A stretch of DNA of 64,000 nucleotides from Blastocatellia bacterium (GTDB taxonomy: Bacteria > Acidobacteriota > Blastocatellia > Pyrinomonadales > Pyrinomonadaceae), in NCBI GenBank assembly GCA_016789265.1, contig JAEUQK010000017.1:1-64000 (forward strand), given 5' to 3'. Numbering within the stretch: the stretch's first letter is position 1; each line of letters begins with the position of its first letter. Below the pieces are notes generated by a model that saw only the letters and a list, made by a program, of their open reading frames with translations, ran no database searches and was not told the origin of the DNA. The position numbers and the translations under genes are program-made. Shown here in pieces: positions 25,350 through 34,352 of this stretch.

Positions 25350-26627
25350 TCAACCGACGCCAGCCGGAACGATATCCAATAATGCCCTGTTCTCCGTATT
25401 GAGAAATTTATCGACGGCCGCACGTATCGCATCCGGCGTTACAGAAAGCAGCTCGTCGAGTTCCCGATTTATCAAAGACGGATCTCCGTCAAACAAGGCG
25501 AATTCCGCTATCTGCTGCGCTCGCGACATCGAAGACTGCCTCATTCTCACGGCATCATTGATGAGTTGGTTATGTAGCTTCTGCATCTCTTCAGGCGTGG
25601 GGCCAACCGAGGCTATATCTCGTATCTCATGCATTATCGTCTCGCGGATCCGACTAAGATCTTTGTCCGGTTTTGGAATTGCACCGATGAAGATACTCGA
25701 GGGCCCGCGGCGTTCATCCGTAAATCCAAAAAGCTGGATCACTGACTCTTCTCCCTTGACCAGTCGCTGATAAAGTCGGGAACTGTCCCCGTCATAAAGC
25801 AATTTCCCTGCCAGGTAAAGTGCATTTGATTCCGGAGTGCGTCTCTTTGGAATTTTCCAGCCAACCAGAAATGCGGGAAACGGCGCGAGTTTGTCTTCCC
25901 ATTCACGATAATTGTCAGCCACTTCGTCCGGTTCCGTAACATCGAGTTCCTTAGGTAGAGGTTGAGCCGGAATGTCACCGAAATAGGTTTCGACCAACTG
26001 CTTTGCCGTGTCGGTCTCAAATGCCCCAGAGATGACCAGAACGGCGTTATTCGGCGCGTAATATGTCTGAAAGAAATCCTTCACGTCCTCAACCGATGCA
26101 TCGTCGAGATCTTCCATGGATCCGATGGTCGAATGCGAATTCGCAAAGTTCTTATAGATCATCTGATTTATCAGGTCGAAGATCTGGCCGTATGGCTGAT
26201 TATCGTACCGCAAGCGCTTTTCTTCCTTGACTGCTTCTCGCTGGTTGTCGAGATTTTCCTGGGTAACGGCAAGCGATCGCATTCTGTCCGATTCGAGCCA
26301 CAATCCAAGAGGAAGTTGATTTGCCGGGAGTGCTTCAAAGTAGTTCGTCCTCTCACTGGAGGTTGTCCCGTTCATCGTCCCGCCGGCTTTCATAATGTAT
26401 TGAAAATGTCCCGCCTTCGGGACGTTTGCCGAACCCTGGAACATCATATGTTCAAACAAATGGGCAAATCCGGTTTTTCCGGGGGGCTCGTTCCGTGAAC
26501 CAACGTCGTAATAGACCGCTATTGCGACAACCGGTACCGCCATGTCTCGATTCAAAATGACCCTGAGTCCATTTTGAAGGCTAAATTCCTCTATCTCGAG
26601 AGGAGCCAATTTGAAAGATTCAGTCAT
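25350..26627 (-). CDS. M16-family zinc metallopeptidase, catalytic
   Basis: 425 aa from the ATG at 26627 (MTESFKLAPLEIEEF); an in-frame extension to 26657 is less like the family. The inverted zinc motif HLFEH is at residues 56-60, in GFAHLFEHMMFQGS, with downstream acidic residues in AVKEEKRLRYDNQPYG completing the site. The C-terminal half has the GDSSRLYQRLVKGEESV segment. No signal peptide, so probably cytoplasmic, or exported by another route. With the inactive M16 gene immediately downstream it should form the usual two-subunit protease that degrades peptides up to a few kDa. Confidence 0.93.
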   Translation of the reverse strand: MTESFKLAPLEIEEFSLQNGLRVILNRDMAVPVVAIAVYYDVGSRNEPPGKTGFAHLFEHMMFQGSANVPKAGHFQYIMKAGGTMNGTTSSERTNYFEALPANQLPLGLWLESDRMRSLAVTQENLDNQREAVKEEKRLRYDNQPYGQIFDLINQMIYKNFANSHSTIGSMEDLDDASVEDVKDFFQTYYAPNNAVLVISGAFETDTAKQLVETYFGDIPAQPLPKELDVTEPDEVADNYREWEDKLAPFPAFLVGWKIPKRRTPESNALYLAGKLLYDGDSSRLYQRLVKGEESVIQLFGFTDERRGPSSIFIGAIPKPDKDLSRIRETIMHEIRDIASVGPTPEEMQKLHNQLINDAVRMRQSSMSRAQQIAEFALFDGDPSLINRELDELLSVTPDAIRAAVDKFLNTENRALLDIVPAGVG

Positions 26628-26744
26628 ATGCAGGTAATTAGGACAATTGTCCATCAATGCCGTAATTCATCAAATCATTTCGATCCTGAAATTGCAAAAA
26701 TCATCCGGACAGGGGCCTGACGGTCTTGAACATCCCGATCGCGA

Positions 26745-27554
26745 TCATCGAACAATTTCACCGTTTCGATTCTGGTTTTCCATGGCGATCGAGTGCAGAG
26801 CCGACTTTACGTGAAAGGGCGTGAGGTCCGGATGTTTCTCGAGAAGCAACGCGATCACTCCGACAATGTGCGGGCACGCAAAGCTGTTTCCCGTCAGGCT
26901 TCGGTAATCACCTCCGGGCCATGCGGTACGGATATTTACGCCTGGCGCTGTAAGCTCGATGACCTCGCCATAGTGAAAGCCAAAATTCAACGGATCCTTC
27001 TCTTCGCTCTTGATGACCGAGATCAGGGAAGATGAAAACACCGACGGAAAGCTGGGTTGAGGAAGATTATTCGCAGCCGCTACGACGATGCATCCGGCTT
27101 GATATGCTCGGTCGAGCAGGTCATGTAACGGAGCAAAAAACTGTGGTTTTGTCGTCCCGAGCGAGAGGTTGATCACCCTGTACTTTTGTTTTATCGCCCA
27201 CTCAAGTCCGGCGAGAAAAGCCATACCATCGCCAAGACCGCCCGCACCAAGAACTTTGATGCTGTGTAGCTCAGAATCAGGTGCGATCTTAGAAATGATC
27301 CCGGCACATGCGGTTCCGTGACCGGCAGAATCGCCCGCGTCTGAAGGATCGAATACGACCTTCTTGTTGTCAACACGGGCTTCTACCGAATCCACGACCT
27401 TGCCTGCAAGGTCCGGGTGGCCAATATCTATCCCGCTGTCGATAACCGCGACCGATACCCCTTTGCCCCGAGCCGAGCGCCAGCTGTCGTCGAGCTGAAA
27501 GTACATAGCTCGAGTACTGCCGTTGACTTTTTCAATTCCGGAAACTGCCGTCAT
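26745..27554 (-). CDS. Intracellular subtilisin-like serine protease (S8)
   Basis: 269 aa. The catalytic triad is visible: Asp39 in VAVIDSGIDIGHPDL, His79 in GHGTACAG and Ser224 in TGNSFACPHIVG. The oxyanion Asn is in VVAAANN (about 162). There is no signal peptide and only ~35 residues precede the catalytic Asp, so there is no real propeptide. Both features argue for a cytoplasmic enzyme, smaller than typical secreted subtilases. It is 14 bp downstream of a GAF-domain gene and is presumably cotranscribed with it, which suggests that activity or expression responds to a signal. Substrate unknown. Confidence 0.93.
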   Translation of the reverse strand: MTAVSGIEKVNGSTRAMYFQLDDSWRSARGKGVSVAVIDSGIDIGHPDLAGKVVDSVEARVDNKKVVFDPSDAGDSAGHGTACAGIISKIAPDSELHSIKVLGAGGLGDGMAFLAGLEWAIKQKYRVINLSLGTTKPQFFAPLHDLLDRAYQAGCIVVAAANNLPQPSFPSVFSSSLISVIKSEEKDPLNFGFHYGEVIELTAPGVNIRTAWPGGDYRSLTGNSFACPHIVGVIALLLEKHPDLTPFHVKSALHSIAMENQNRNGEIVR

Positions 27555-27568
27555 TTTTCAGGAAATTC

Positions 27569-28444
27569 TCAGTACCGAAGGTAAGTCTGATTGATCGTAT
27601 CGCTCGTATAAGTGAGAAGTGCTTCCAGTACACTGCGACAAAGCGAACGTTCCGCCTCGCCACGTCCGGCTATCTCCCGAACAATGACCGCGAGATCCAT
27701 CATTTCTCTGTGTTCGGCGCCTCCTCTGTAGTGGGACAGCCATTCTCGAACCTCTGTTATGTCAAATTCAGATCCTTCGCCAACTATCTTTTGCCCCATA
27801 TCGCGGAACAATTTTGCTGATTCGTACGCCCGTACTAGCGATGCGATGGCATCGGCGAACCGTGCCGCCCGATCCATCTCATCCGGAGAAAAAGGCTTAT
27901 AAGGTGGATCACCAGCCCGGTTGATATACTCGAGCACTCCGATCACCTCACCGTCGTGTCGAAGCGGTGTCGCGAGTATCATTTCAGTCGAATAGCCCGT
28001 CAACTTATCCACTTCCCGGTAAAACGAGGCATCGGCGTCCGCATTCGCAACGGCGATCGGTTGCCCCGACGAAAGTACGAAACCTGCAATCCCTTTTCCC
28101 GCCGGGATCAAGACCCCAACGAGCCTTTCCGCGACCTGGCCTACCGCCGACAAAAATCGCAGGTCACCGTTATCACCATCTCTAACAAGGACCGAAGCCT
28201 CGTTCGACCCGAGATCTTCGGCTGTTACCCGAAGTATCTCCTCGATCGACTTGGTCAATGGCTCCGTGAGTATGTTAGCAATATCTATCGTTTCGATCAG
28301 GCGCTGTATCTTTTCGGCAAGTTCACCTTCATGTTGGTCGGGCATTCCTCGATTTTGGCCTAAATTCATAGCATTTTCAAATACATTCTCGATCTCGAGG
28401 CGAAGATTGGAATAATCATCCGAATCGTCGTATATTGTCGTCAA
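27569..28444 (-). CDS. GAF-domain sensor protein
   Basis: 291 aa. Residues about 50-215 form a GAF domain: IEEILRVTAEDLGSNEASVL, GKGIAGFVLSSGQPIAVANA, TEMILATPLRHDGEVIGVLE and DRAARFADAIASLVR. The C-terminal ~75 residues are helical (MGQKIVGEGSEFDITEVREW ...) with no kinase, cyclase or HTH signature, so any output must pass through a partner. The subtilase gene starts 14 bp after its stop. GAF domains bind cyclic nucleotides, haem or small ligands; none can be assigned here. It is divergent from the S41 protease gene. Confidence 0.88.
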   Translation of the reverse strand: MTTIYDDSDDYSNLRLEIENVFENAMNLGQNRGMPDQHEGELAEKIQRLIETIDIANILTEPLTKSIEEILRVTAEDLGSNEASVLVRDGDNGDLRFLSAVGQVAERLVGVLIPAGKGIAGFVLSSGQPIAVANADADASFYREVDKLTGYSTEMILATPLRHDGEVIGVLEYINRAGDPPYKPFSPDEMDRAARFADAIASLVRAYESAKLFRDMGQKIVGEGSEFDITEVREWLSHYRGGAEHREMMDLAVIVREIAGRGEAERSLCRSVLEALLTYTSDTINQTYLRY

Positions 28445-28502
28445 AGTTTAAGAATTCGATCAGTCTGGCTGAACGTAAACCGGCAGCCGATCGACCAAAG
28501 TA

Positions 28503-30149
28503 GTGCAAATGATGCTGCTCCGATATATCGCGTTCGGAGCTACTCTGTCCTTATGTGTCAGCGTAGCCGGACAGAGCCGAGCCTTTCCAGGTAAGGCCTC
28601 TAGTGATCCCTTTGTGATCGAACAGGGTTCGACGTTCTCAGCGTCTTCGCCCCGGAGGCCCGCCGCGCCGTCTTCCGCGACCGCCGCTTCCTCGATCTTG
28701 ACCGACGTGCAGGACGCGATAGAGATCATCAGATCCAATCATGCAAACGGTCGAAAGCTCATAGATGCCGACCTTGCAAAATCTTCGATAGTTTCGATGC
28801 TCAGGTCATTGGACCCTCATTCAAATTACTATGACAAGTTAGAATATGAGGAACTCCTTGGAGACCAGCGTAGCGAATATTTTGGGACGGGTTCGACGAT
28901 CGTCTCGTATGAACGCGACAAACGGCTTCAAACCTACATTATTTCAACATTTCCGGGTTCCGCCTCCGAGAGGGCCGGCCTCAGGTTCGGCGACCGCATC
29001 ACCGCCGTTGATGGAAAAGATGTCACTTTGCTCTCATCGTTAGAGATCCGGGATATGATCCGCGGCCCCAGGGGCACGACAGTCAAGGTGACCGTTGATC
29101 GTAATGGTTCCCAGTTAACTTTTTCACTTCGGCGAGATCGGGTCGCTCAACCTACAGTTACAAATGCGTTTCTAATGGAGAGCGGGGCCGGCCTGATCGA
29201 AATGTCTGACGGATTCAGCTTTACTAGTTACGCAGAGTTTGATGCAGCATTTCGTGAGCTCAAGAGAAACGGGATGACCTCGCTTGTCCTCGATCTTCGG
29301 GGTAATCCCGGCGGAATACTTGAACAATCGATCAAGATCGCAGAGAAGTTCCTACCGGAAGGTTCGCTTATCGTCTCGCAAAAGGGACGAATGTCGAACG
29401 ACGATCGTATCTGGCGTTCGGCAAACCGGCGGCCCGAGACCCTGCCGATAGTTGTTCTGGTGGACGGGGACACGGCGTCAGCATCTGAGGTGATAGCCGG
29501 AGCCCTTCAGGATAACGACCGGGCGGTGATCGTCGGCCAAAGAACCTTTGGAAAGGGCCTTGTTCAGAGCGTTGTGGACCTTCCTCAGGGCGGCGGCCTG
29601 ACTCTAACAACGGCAAAGTATTACACCCCTTCGGGACGATCCATCCAACGAGACTACGAACATCAGGGAGCCTACGACTACTACAATCATAAGAATGATG
29701 AGGCAAGTAGCTCGCCGAATCGGTCGAAAGCCTATATTTCGACTCGAGAAAGGCGAAAAGTATTTGGCGGTGACGGAATACTGCCAGATGTCCAGGTTAA
29801 ACCGGATGAGGTCACAAAAGAGCGAATCGCACTATTAGACCCTATATTTTTCTATTCCCAACGGCTGATCGCAAGAGAACCGTCAGCAATTTCTGACCGG
29901 GATGTTTCCGATTTCATCGATTTTGCCCGCAATGACTGGGCAATTTCAGAACCCGACATAAATGCTGAGCGCGAGTTCATACGCTTAAGGCTAGGATACA
30001 ATCTGACGCTCGCGAGATCTGGCTCGACAGCCGCGTCAGAATTTCTTTTGAAACGCGATCATGTAGTCGCAAAGGCGATAACAGCAATGCCGCAGGCTAT
30101 TTCGTTCGCAAGTTCCTATTACAGCCTTAAGGCAGCCCCGCAAAAATAA
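28503..30149 (+). CDS. S41-family C-terminal processing peptidase with PDZ domain
   Basis: 548 aa from GTG 28503; ATG 28509 is equally possible. A signal sequence covers residues about 1-22 (LLRYIAFGATLSLCVSVAGQ), so periplasmic. A PDZ domain lies at about 130-215 (YIISTFPGSASERAGLRFGD ... IRGPRGTTVKVTV). The S41 core follows: LVLDLRGNPGG, DGDTASASEVIAGAL with the nucleophilic Ser, and GQRTFGKGLVQS with the general-base Lys. A C-terminal helical tail of ~130 residues resembles CtpA/Prc proteins. It cleaves C-termini of envelope proteins. Divergent from the GAF/subtilase pair. Confidence 0.93.
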   Translation: MQMMLLRYIAFGATLSLCVSVAGQSRAFPGKASSDPFVIEQGSTFSASSPRRPAAPSSATAASSILTDVQDAIEIIRSNHANGRKLIDADLAKSSIVSMLRSLDPHSNYYDKLEYEELLGDQRSEYFGTGSTIVSYERDKRLQTYIISTFPGSASERAGLRFGDRITAVDGKDVTLLSSLEIRDMIRGPRGTTVKVTVDRNGSQLTFSLRRDRVAQPTVTNAFLMESGAGLIEMSDGFSFTSYAEFDAAFRELKRNGMTSLVLDLRGNPGGILEQSIKIAEKFLPEGSLIVSQKGRMSNDDRIWRSANRRPETLPIVVLVDGDTASASEVIAGALQDNDRAVIVGQRTFGKGLVQSVVDLPQGGGLTLTTAKYYTPSGRSIQRDYEHQGAYDYYNHKNDEASSSPNRSKAYISTRERRKVFGGDGILPDVQVKPDEVTKERIALLDPIFFYSQRLIAREPSAISDRDVSDFIDFARNDWAISEPDINAEREFIRLRLGYNLTLARSGSTAASEFLLKRDHVVAKAITAMPQAISFASSYYSLKAAPQK

Positions 30150-30186
30150 AAAAAATGCCCGCCGAAGTCACATACTTCAAACGGGC
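30147..30186 (-). terminator. Hairpin between S41 protease and TonB receptor genes
   Basis: GCCCG (30157-30161) pairs with CGGGC (30182-30186), with inner GAAGT/ACTTC pairing. On the minus strand it runs into a long T-tract (complement of 30147-30155). It can act as a backup terminator for the receptor gene and may also stop the S41 transcript, although the plus side has no T-tract. Confidence 0.55.
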
Positions 30187-30300
30187 TAAGGTAGAAACAG
30201 GAGGAAACTGGAAAGACTCGTCCGCAGAAATTCCCTGCATTCTCACTTTCATGTTCCATTAAACTTGATGCCTCTGAAACTAAAGGTGTTGCCTTGCCTC

Positions 30301-30338
30301 AAAAAAAATCTCCGCAGATGTTGATCATCCACGGAGAT
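30301..30338 (-). terminator. Terminator of the first TonB receptor gene
   Basis: ATCTCCG (30308-30314) and CGGAGAT (30332-30338), with inner GATG/CATC pairing, followed on the minus strand by eight T. It lies 25 bp past the receptor stop codon. Confidence 0.85.
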
Positions 30339-30362
30339 CCATTTCATTTAACTCTGGACAGA

Positions 30363-33300
30363 TCAGAAGTTGAACTTTCCTGAAAACTGAATACGCCTTG
30401 CAGAACTCGTTACGCTGTCACGAATTCTACCAAAAACAGTTGAGTTGAAAGTTGCTGTCGGGATACCGAACGACGCAGTATTGGTCAAGTTCTGAGCATC
30501 GACACGGAGGTCGAAGCTAAGCGTTTCGGTAAATCGGAACTTCTTTGAGAGCGACACATCAGTCTGGAACCTGCGGGGACCGATGAAGTAGTTTCTTCGG
30601 GTATTCCCCAGTTCGCCCGGACCTGGCTGGGAGAACAGCGCTTGTGCCTGTTCGCTGAACCAGTAATTGGTTCCGTTTCGCTCGACCAGTGAGCCTAGGT
30701 CACGCGGGCAATTATTACAGTTCGCAGTTGCCTGAGTAACATTGCTTATTGTGTAAAGGCCCGAATAAACGGTGAACGGACGTCCCGAGGACCAATTATA
30801 TCGGCCTGCAAGCTGCCATCCTCCGATGATATAGTCAAGGGCCGACGGCATATCCGATCCAAACTTTTTACCCTTTCCTACCGGCACTTCCCAGACGTAT
30901 GTTGCATTCAGGACGTGGCGGCGGTCGAAATCTGACCATGCGTAATTAAGGTTCTTGTCCCTAAGGTCGAATGGCGTGCTCGATGCCGATTGGTTGTTGT
31001 CACGGGACACGGTCGTAAACACCGGGTCATACGAACGGGTATCCTTTGAAATTGACCATGTATAACCGACCGAATAACCAAACCCTCCGGTGAGCCGCCG
31101 TTTTAGATTGACCTCAAGTCCGCTGTAACGCGAATAGTCCGTGCTGTCCAGGACATTCATTGCTCCAAGAAACTGCGGGAATCTCTGGAAGAAGTACGGA
31201 TTACTTAGGCTTCGGCTGATGAGCTGCTGAGACGTCGACGTACACAGCCCAGAGGAGACCTGGGCGGAGGTGCAAACAAGTCCTGAGACTGTACGCGCTG
31301 CGGTAGCAACACTGCCTCCGGTGTTTGTAGTCGCAAGAGTTGCTGCGACCGTCCCGTTTGCACGAAACGCAGCTGTACCTGCCGCATTGGCGATGTCACC
31401 GGTAAACAAAAGATTCGTTAAACATTCGTTCGTCGAACCTGCACGGATCTTGTTGAACGTTGTCAGGAAATTATCCGCACAGCGTGAATCCTTTGCAAAA
31501 ATATCCACCTGATTGGCGTCGTATCCGCCGAAAAGGTGAGTTCCACGTTTACCGATGTAATTGACTTCAAGAACGCTGTCCCAGAACACGTCGTGCTGAA
31601 TTCCCGCAAACCATGAATGGACTTCCGGATAACGCGCATCGGGGTCGACCAGAGTTATCGACGAAGTTGAGAATGCGGGCGGCGTCCTCAATTGCGCCGG
31701 CGTTGAGGTCGGGAAGAGATTTGGTAAACCGTTCCTCAGCAACAAGTTCTGCTGCGCTATCCCCGAGGCAGATGCGTTAAATACGTTGCCCGGAGTTCCC
31801 TGCCAGATGCTGTTGGTAAATACTTGTGTTGCAAAACGGTCGTACGATAGACGGTAATTTGCTCGGATCGACGTCTTTCCCTTGCTGAACGGATCCCATG
31901 CGAAACCGATTGACGGCCCCCAGTTATCTGTGTCATCAGGAAACATCTTTTTCTCGACCCAGGTGATCGCATTTGTCGGTGCGGCCCCGGCGGTGAACAG
32001 ACGGTCGGGTGCAAGAATGGGAAGATCCTTTGAACTAGGACTTAGCTTAAGTTCATATCGTAATCCCAGATCAACCACAAAATTGGGGAACATTCTCCAC
32101 GTATCCTGAAAGTAGAAGTCGTATTCAGGATAATAGGCACGGAAGTTCCACCGAGTTCCAGCGGGCGCCCACGAGGTTGGGTTTTCAGGGCTAACAATAA
32201 ATCCCTGGCTGAAGCTGCCGATTCGCCCGATCAAATTGTTGATCAGGGAACGAAGATTTGTTAGATCGTTCGCGTTGATCGATGTGCTGCCCGAGGCCGG
32301 AAGCCCGAAACCCGTAAAGTCACTCGAACCCGCGCCAAAACCGACCGTTCCTTCGATCGCACCGCCAGCGCTTGAACGATCATCGAGTACACGTCCAAGG
32401 CGAATGTTCACGCCCGCTTTGAATACGTGCGGCGAATAATCAAAGGTCATGTTATCCACGATCTGGAAAGTCCGAGCAGCGCGAGCATTTCCGAGCTGAT
32501 TGCCATATGCATCGGCAACTGTGTTCAGGACGAAGGGCACATCATTTCGAACCTCAGGATTAAAGAAGGAGAATCGGAAGCGGCTAAGGCCGAAGATCGC
32601 CTCGTTTGTAAATTTTGCGTTTGGCGACCACCGATGGTTGAATGCAAAGTTCTTAGGACGTCGTCCGGTATCAACAAGATTCGGGAATCCCGGAAACGCC
32701 TGCAATCCCCCGTTGACACTGTCGCCGATGGTGTTTTGCTCTCCTTCAGCGTACCGGACATAGAATTTGTGCTGATCGTTCAGGTTATAGTCAAACCGCA
32801 TTACGAGATCCCACTGCTTTTCGAGCTGGGGCGCGTTAAAATTGAATCTAGCCGTATTGAGGCCATCACCCGCCGAGAAGTCGTTCGGAAGCGGATAACT
32901 GTTTAGGATCCCAGTTACCAGAGGATCAAAAGTGATCGGAGACCCCGTGTTTGCATTGTAATAACGTATACATTGAGTAGTGATCGACCCGCTGCAGTCC
33001 GGGTATCGCGCAGTGCCGTCAGCATTCACGGACGCCGTTGCCGTACCGGCCGGTGCATTCTGCTGCCCGACTACATAACGGAAGATCCCGGAACGGGCCG
33101 ATTGGGTGTAAACAGTACGAGTCGTCAATCTGGTTTCCGTGGCGAATAATCGTTGGTAGTTTATAAAGAAAAATGCTTTGTCCTTTAAGGGCCTAAACTT
33201 ACCTCCGTCGCCGAATCCAAATGTCGGGATCGGCCCCCCGGCACTGAAACCGTAAATGTGCTGAACGAATTGCGGCCTCCTAACTCCGAGCAGATTACTC

Positions 33301-34109
33301 TCGAACTGATTAGCGTTGAAACGAGGCGTCTGGTAATACTCAAAGATGTTCCCCGAGTAACGATTAGTACCGGATTTGGTAACAAGAGTGACCTGAGCAC
33401 CGCTGTTTCGTCCGAGTTCGGCGGTTGCGTTGCTGGTTACGACCTGAAACTCCTGGATAGAGTCCGGATTAGGACGGAGCGGAGTGAAATTCGAACCGCC
33501 GGCAGTCGTGTCATTGATGTCGATACCGTCCAACGTGAAGTTAAATGCACGGTCTCGAGAACCGTTAACATGAATGCCTCCGCCTGTGTTCGATCCGACC
33601 ACGACTCCCGACTGATAGTTCAGAAGATCAAGAGGATTTCGGCCACGAAGCCCGACGATAGGCAAACTCTGCAAGGTCTGCTGTTCGATGGTTGAGCCCA
33701 CATTTCCCGACGTCGACGTCTGAACGGTCTCAGCAGCACTCTCCACGTTCACGACCGCCGAAACGTCTCCCACTTCTAAAGCAAGATTTACAGTTGACGG
33801 CTGGTTGATCAAGGCAACGTTATTCGTCGAGACGATCTTCTTAAAACCTTGTTTCTCGACGGTGATCGTGTAAGTGCCGGGAGGGATCAGATCGAAGGCA
33901 TAAACACCGTTATCACTCGTAGTCGTGATAAGCGTGGAGTTGGTGCCGGGATTGATCAGCGTAACCGTCGCTCCGGGAACTATGGCTCCGTTATTATCGG
34001 TAACAGTACCGGTAATGCGTGAGGTTGTGCCCTGACCAAATGCTGACCCGAACAACAAAGCAGTCAACAACAACGTCGGAAGTGCGAGAAAAAGCCTTTT
34101 GATGCTCAT
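30363..34109 (-). CDS. TonB-dependent receptor, Oar-like, with carboxypeptidase-regulatory domain
   Basis: 1248 aa. Signal peptide at residues 1-25 (LFLALPTLLLTALLFGSAFG), then a CarboxypepD_reg beta-sandwich at about 28-120 (ITGTVTDNNGAIVPGATVTL ... PPGTYTITVEKQGF). The plug domain is at about 125-245 (GLRGRNPLDLLNYQSGVVVG, IHVNGSRDRAFNFTLDGIDI). A long beta barrel ends in RRIQFSGKFNF with a terminal Phe, as in outer-membrane proteins. These receptors are expanded in Acidobacteriota and are thought to import large glycans, peptides or chelates. An excellent ribosome-binding site (TGGAGGA) precedes the ATG. Monocistronic between terminators. The ligand cannot be inferred. Confidence 0.93.
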   Translation of the reverse strand: MSIKRLFLALPTLLLTALLFGSAFGQGTTSRITGTVTDNNGAIVPGATVTLINPGTNSTLITTTSDNGVYAFDLIPPGTYTITVEKQGFKKIVSTNNVALINQPSTVNLALEVGDVSAVVNVESAAETVQTSTSGNVGSTIEQQTLQSLPIVGLRGRNPLDLLNYQSGVVVGSNTGGGIHVNGSRDRAFNFTLDGIDINDTTAGGSNFTPLRPNPDSIQEFQVVTSNATAELGRNSGAQVTLVTKSGTNRYSGNIFEYYQTPRFNANQFESNLLGVRRPQFVQHIYGFSAGGPIPTFGFGDGGKFRPLKDKAFFFINYQRLFATETRLTTRTVYTQSARSGIFRYVVGQQNAPAGTATASVNADGTARYPDCSGSITTQCIRYYNANTGSPITFDPLVTGILNSYPLPNDFSAGDGLNTARFNFNAPQLEKQWDLVMRFDYNLNDQHKFYVRYAEGEQNTIGDSVNGGLQAFPGFPNLVDTGRRPKNFAFNHRWSPNAKFTNEAIFGLSRFRFSFFNPEVRNDVPFVLNTVADAYGNQLGNARAARTFQIVDNMTFDYSPHVFKAGVNIRLGRVLDDRSSAGGAIEGTVGFGAGSSDFTGFGLPASGSTSINANDLTNLRSLINNLIGRIGSFSQGFIVSPENPTSWAPAGTRWNFRAYYPEYDFYFQDTWRMFPNFVVDLGLRYELKLSPSSKDLPILAPDRLFTAGAAPTNAITWVEKKMFPDDTDNWGPSIGFAWDPFSKGKTSIRANYRLSYDRFATQVFTNSIWQGTPGNVFNASASGIAQQNLLLRNGLPNLFPTSTPAQLRTPPAFSTSSITLVDPDARYPEVHSWFAGIQHDVFWDSVLEVNYIGKRGTHLFGGYDANQVDIFAKDSRCADNFLTTFNKIRAGSTNECLTNLLFTGDIANAAGTAAFRANGTVAATLATTNTGGSVATAARTVSGLVCTSAQVSSGLCTSTSQQLISRSLSNPYFFQRFPQFLGAMNVLDSTDYSRYSGLEVNLKRRLTGGFGYSVGYTWSISKDTRSYDPVFTTVSRDNNQSASSTPFDLRDKNLNYAWSDFDRRHVLNATYVWEVPVGKGKKFGSDMPSALDYIIGGWQLAGRYNWSSGRPFTVYSGLYTISNVTQATANCNNCPRDLGSLVERNGTNYWFSEQAQALFSQPGPGELGNTRRNYFIGPRRFQTDVSLSKKFRFTETLSFDLRVDAQNLTNTASFGIPTATFNSTVFGRIRDSVTSSARRIQFSGKFNF

Positions 34110-34271
34110 AATGCGTCCTCCAGGATTTCAACTGTTTCTAATAACGAAGTCTGATGAGATACAGACAAATTGAAAGAATTGGTGATGTAAGTTAACACAG
34201 GTTTCCGTCAAATGTTAAGTCAACGTCCATGATTTAGAATAAAATTCACAATTTCATACGGTCGAACCAAC

Positions 34272-34307
34272 AAAAAAAAGGCCGCGTCCGGCTTTGCGGC
34301 TGCGGCC
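34272..34307 (-). terminator. Terminator of the second TonB receptor gene
   Basis: GGCCGC (34280-34285) and GCGGCC (34302-34307) enclose further GC-rich pairing. On the minus strand they are followed by eight T (complement of 34272-34279). It lies 46 bp past the stop codon. Confidence 0.85.
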
Positions 34308-34352
34308 AAGTATTGGTTCCGAAATCGGCTTCGGATCGATCAGAGTCTATTG

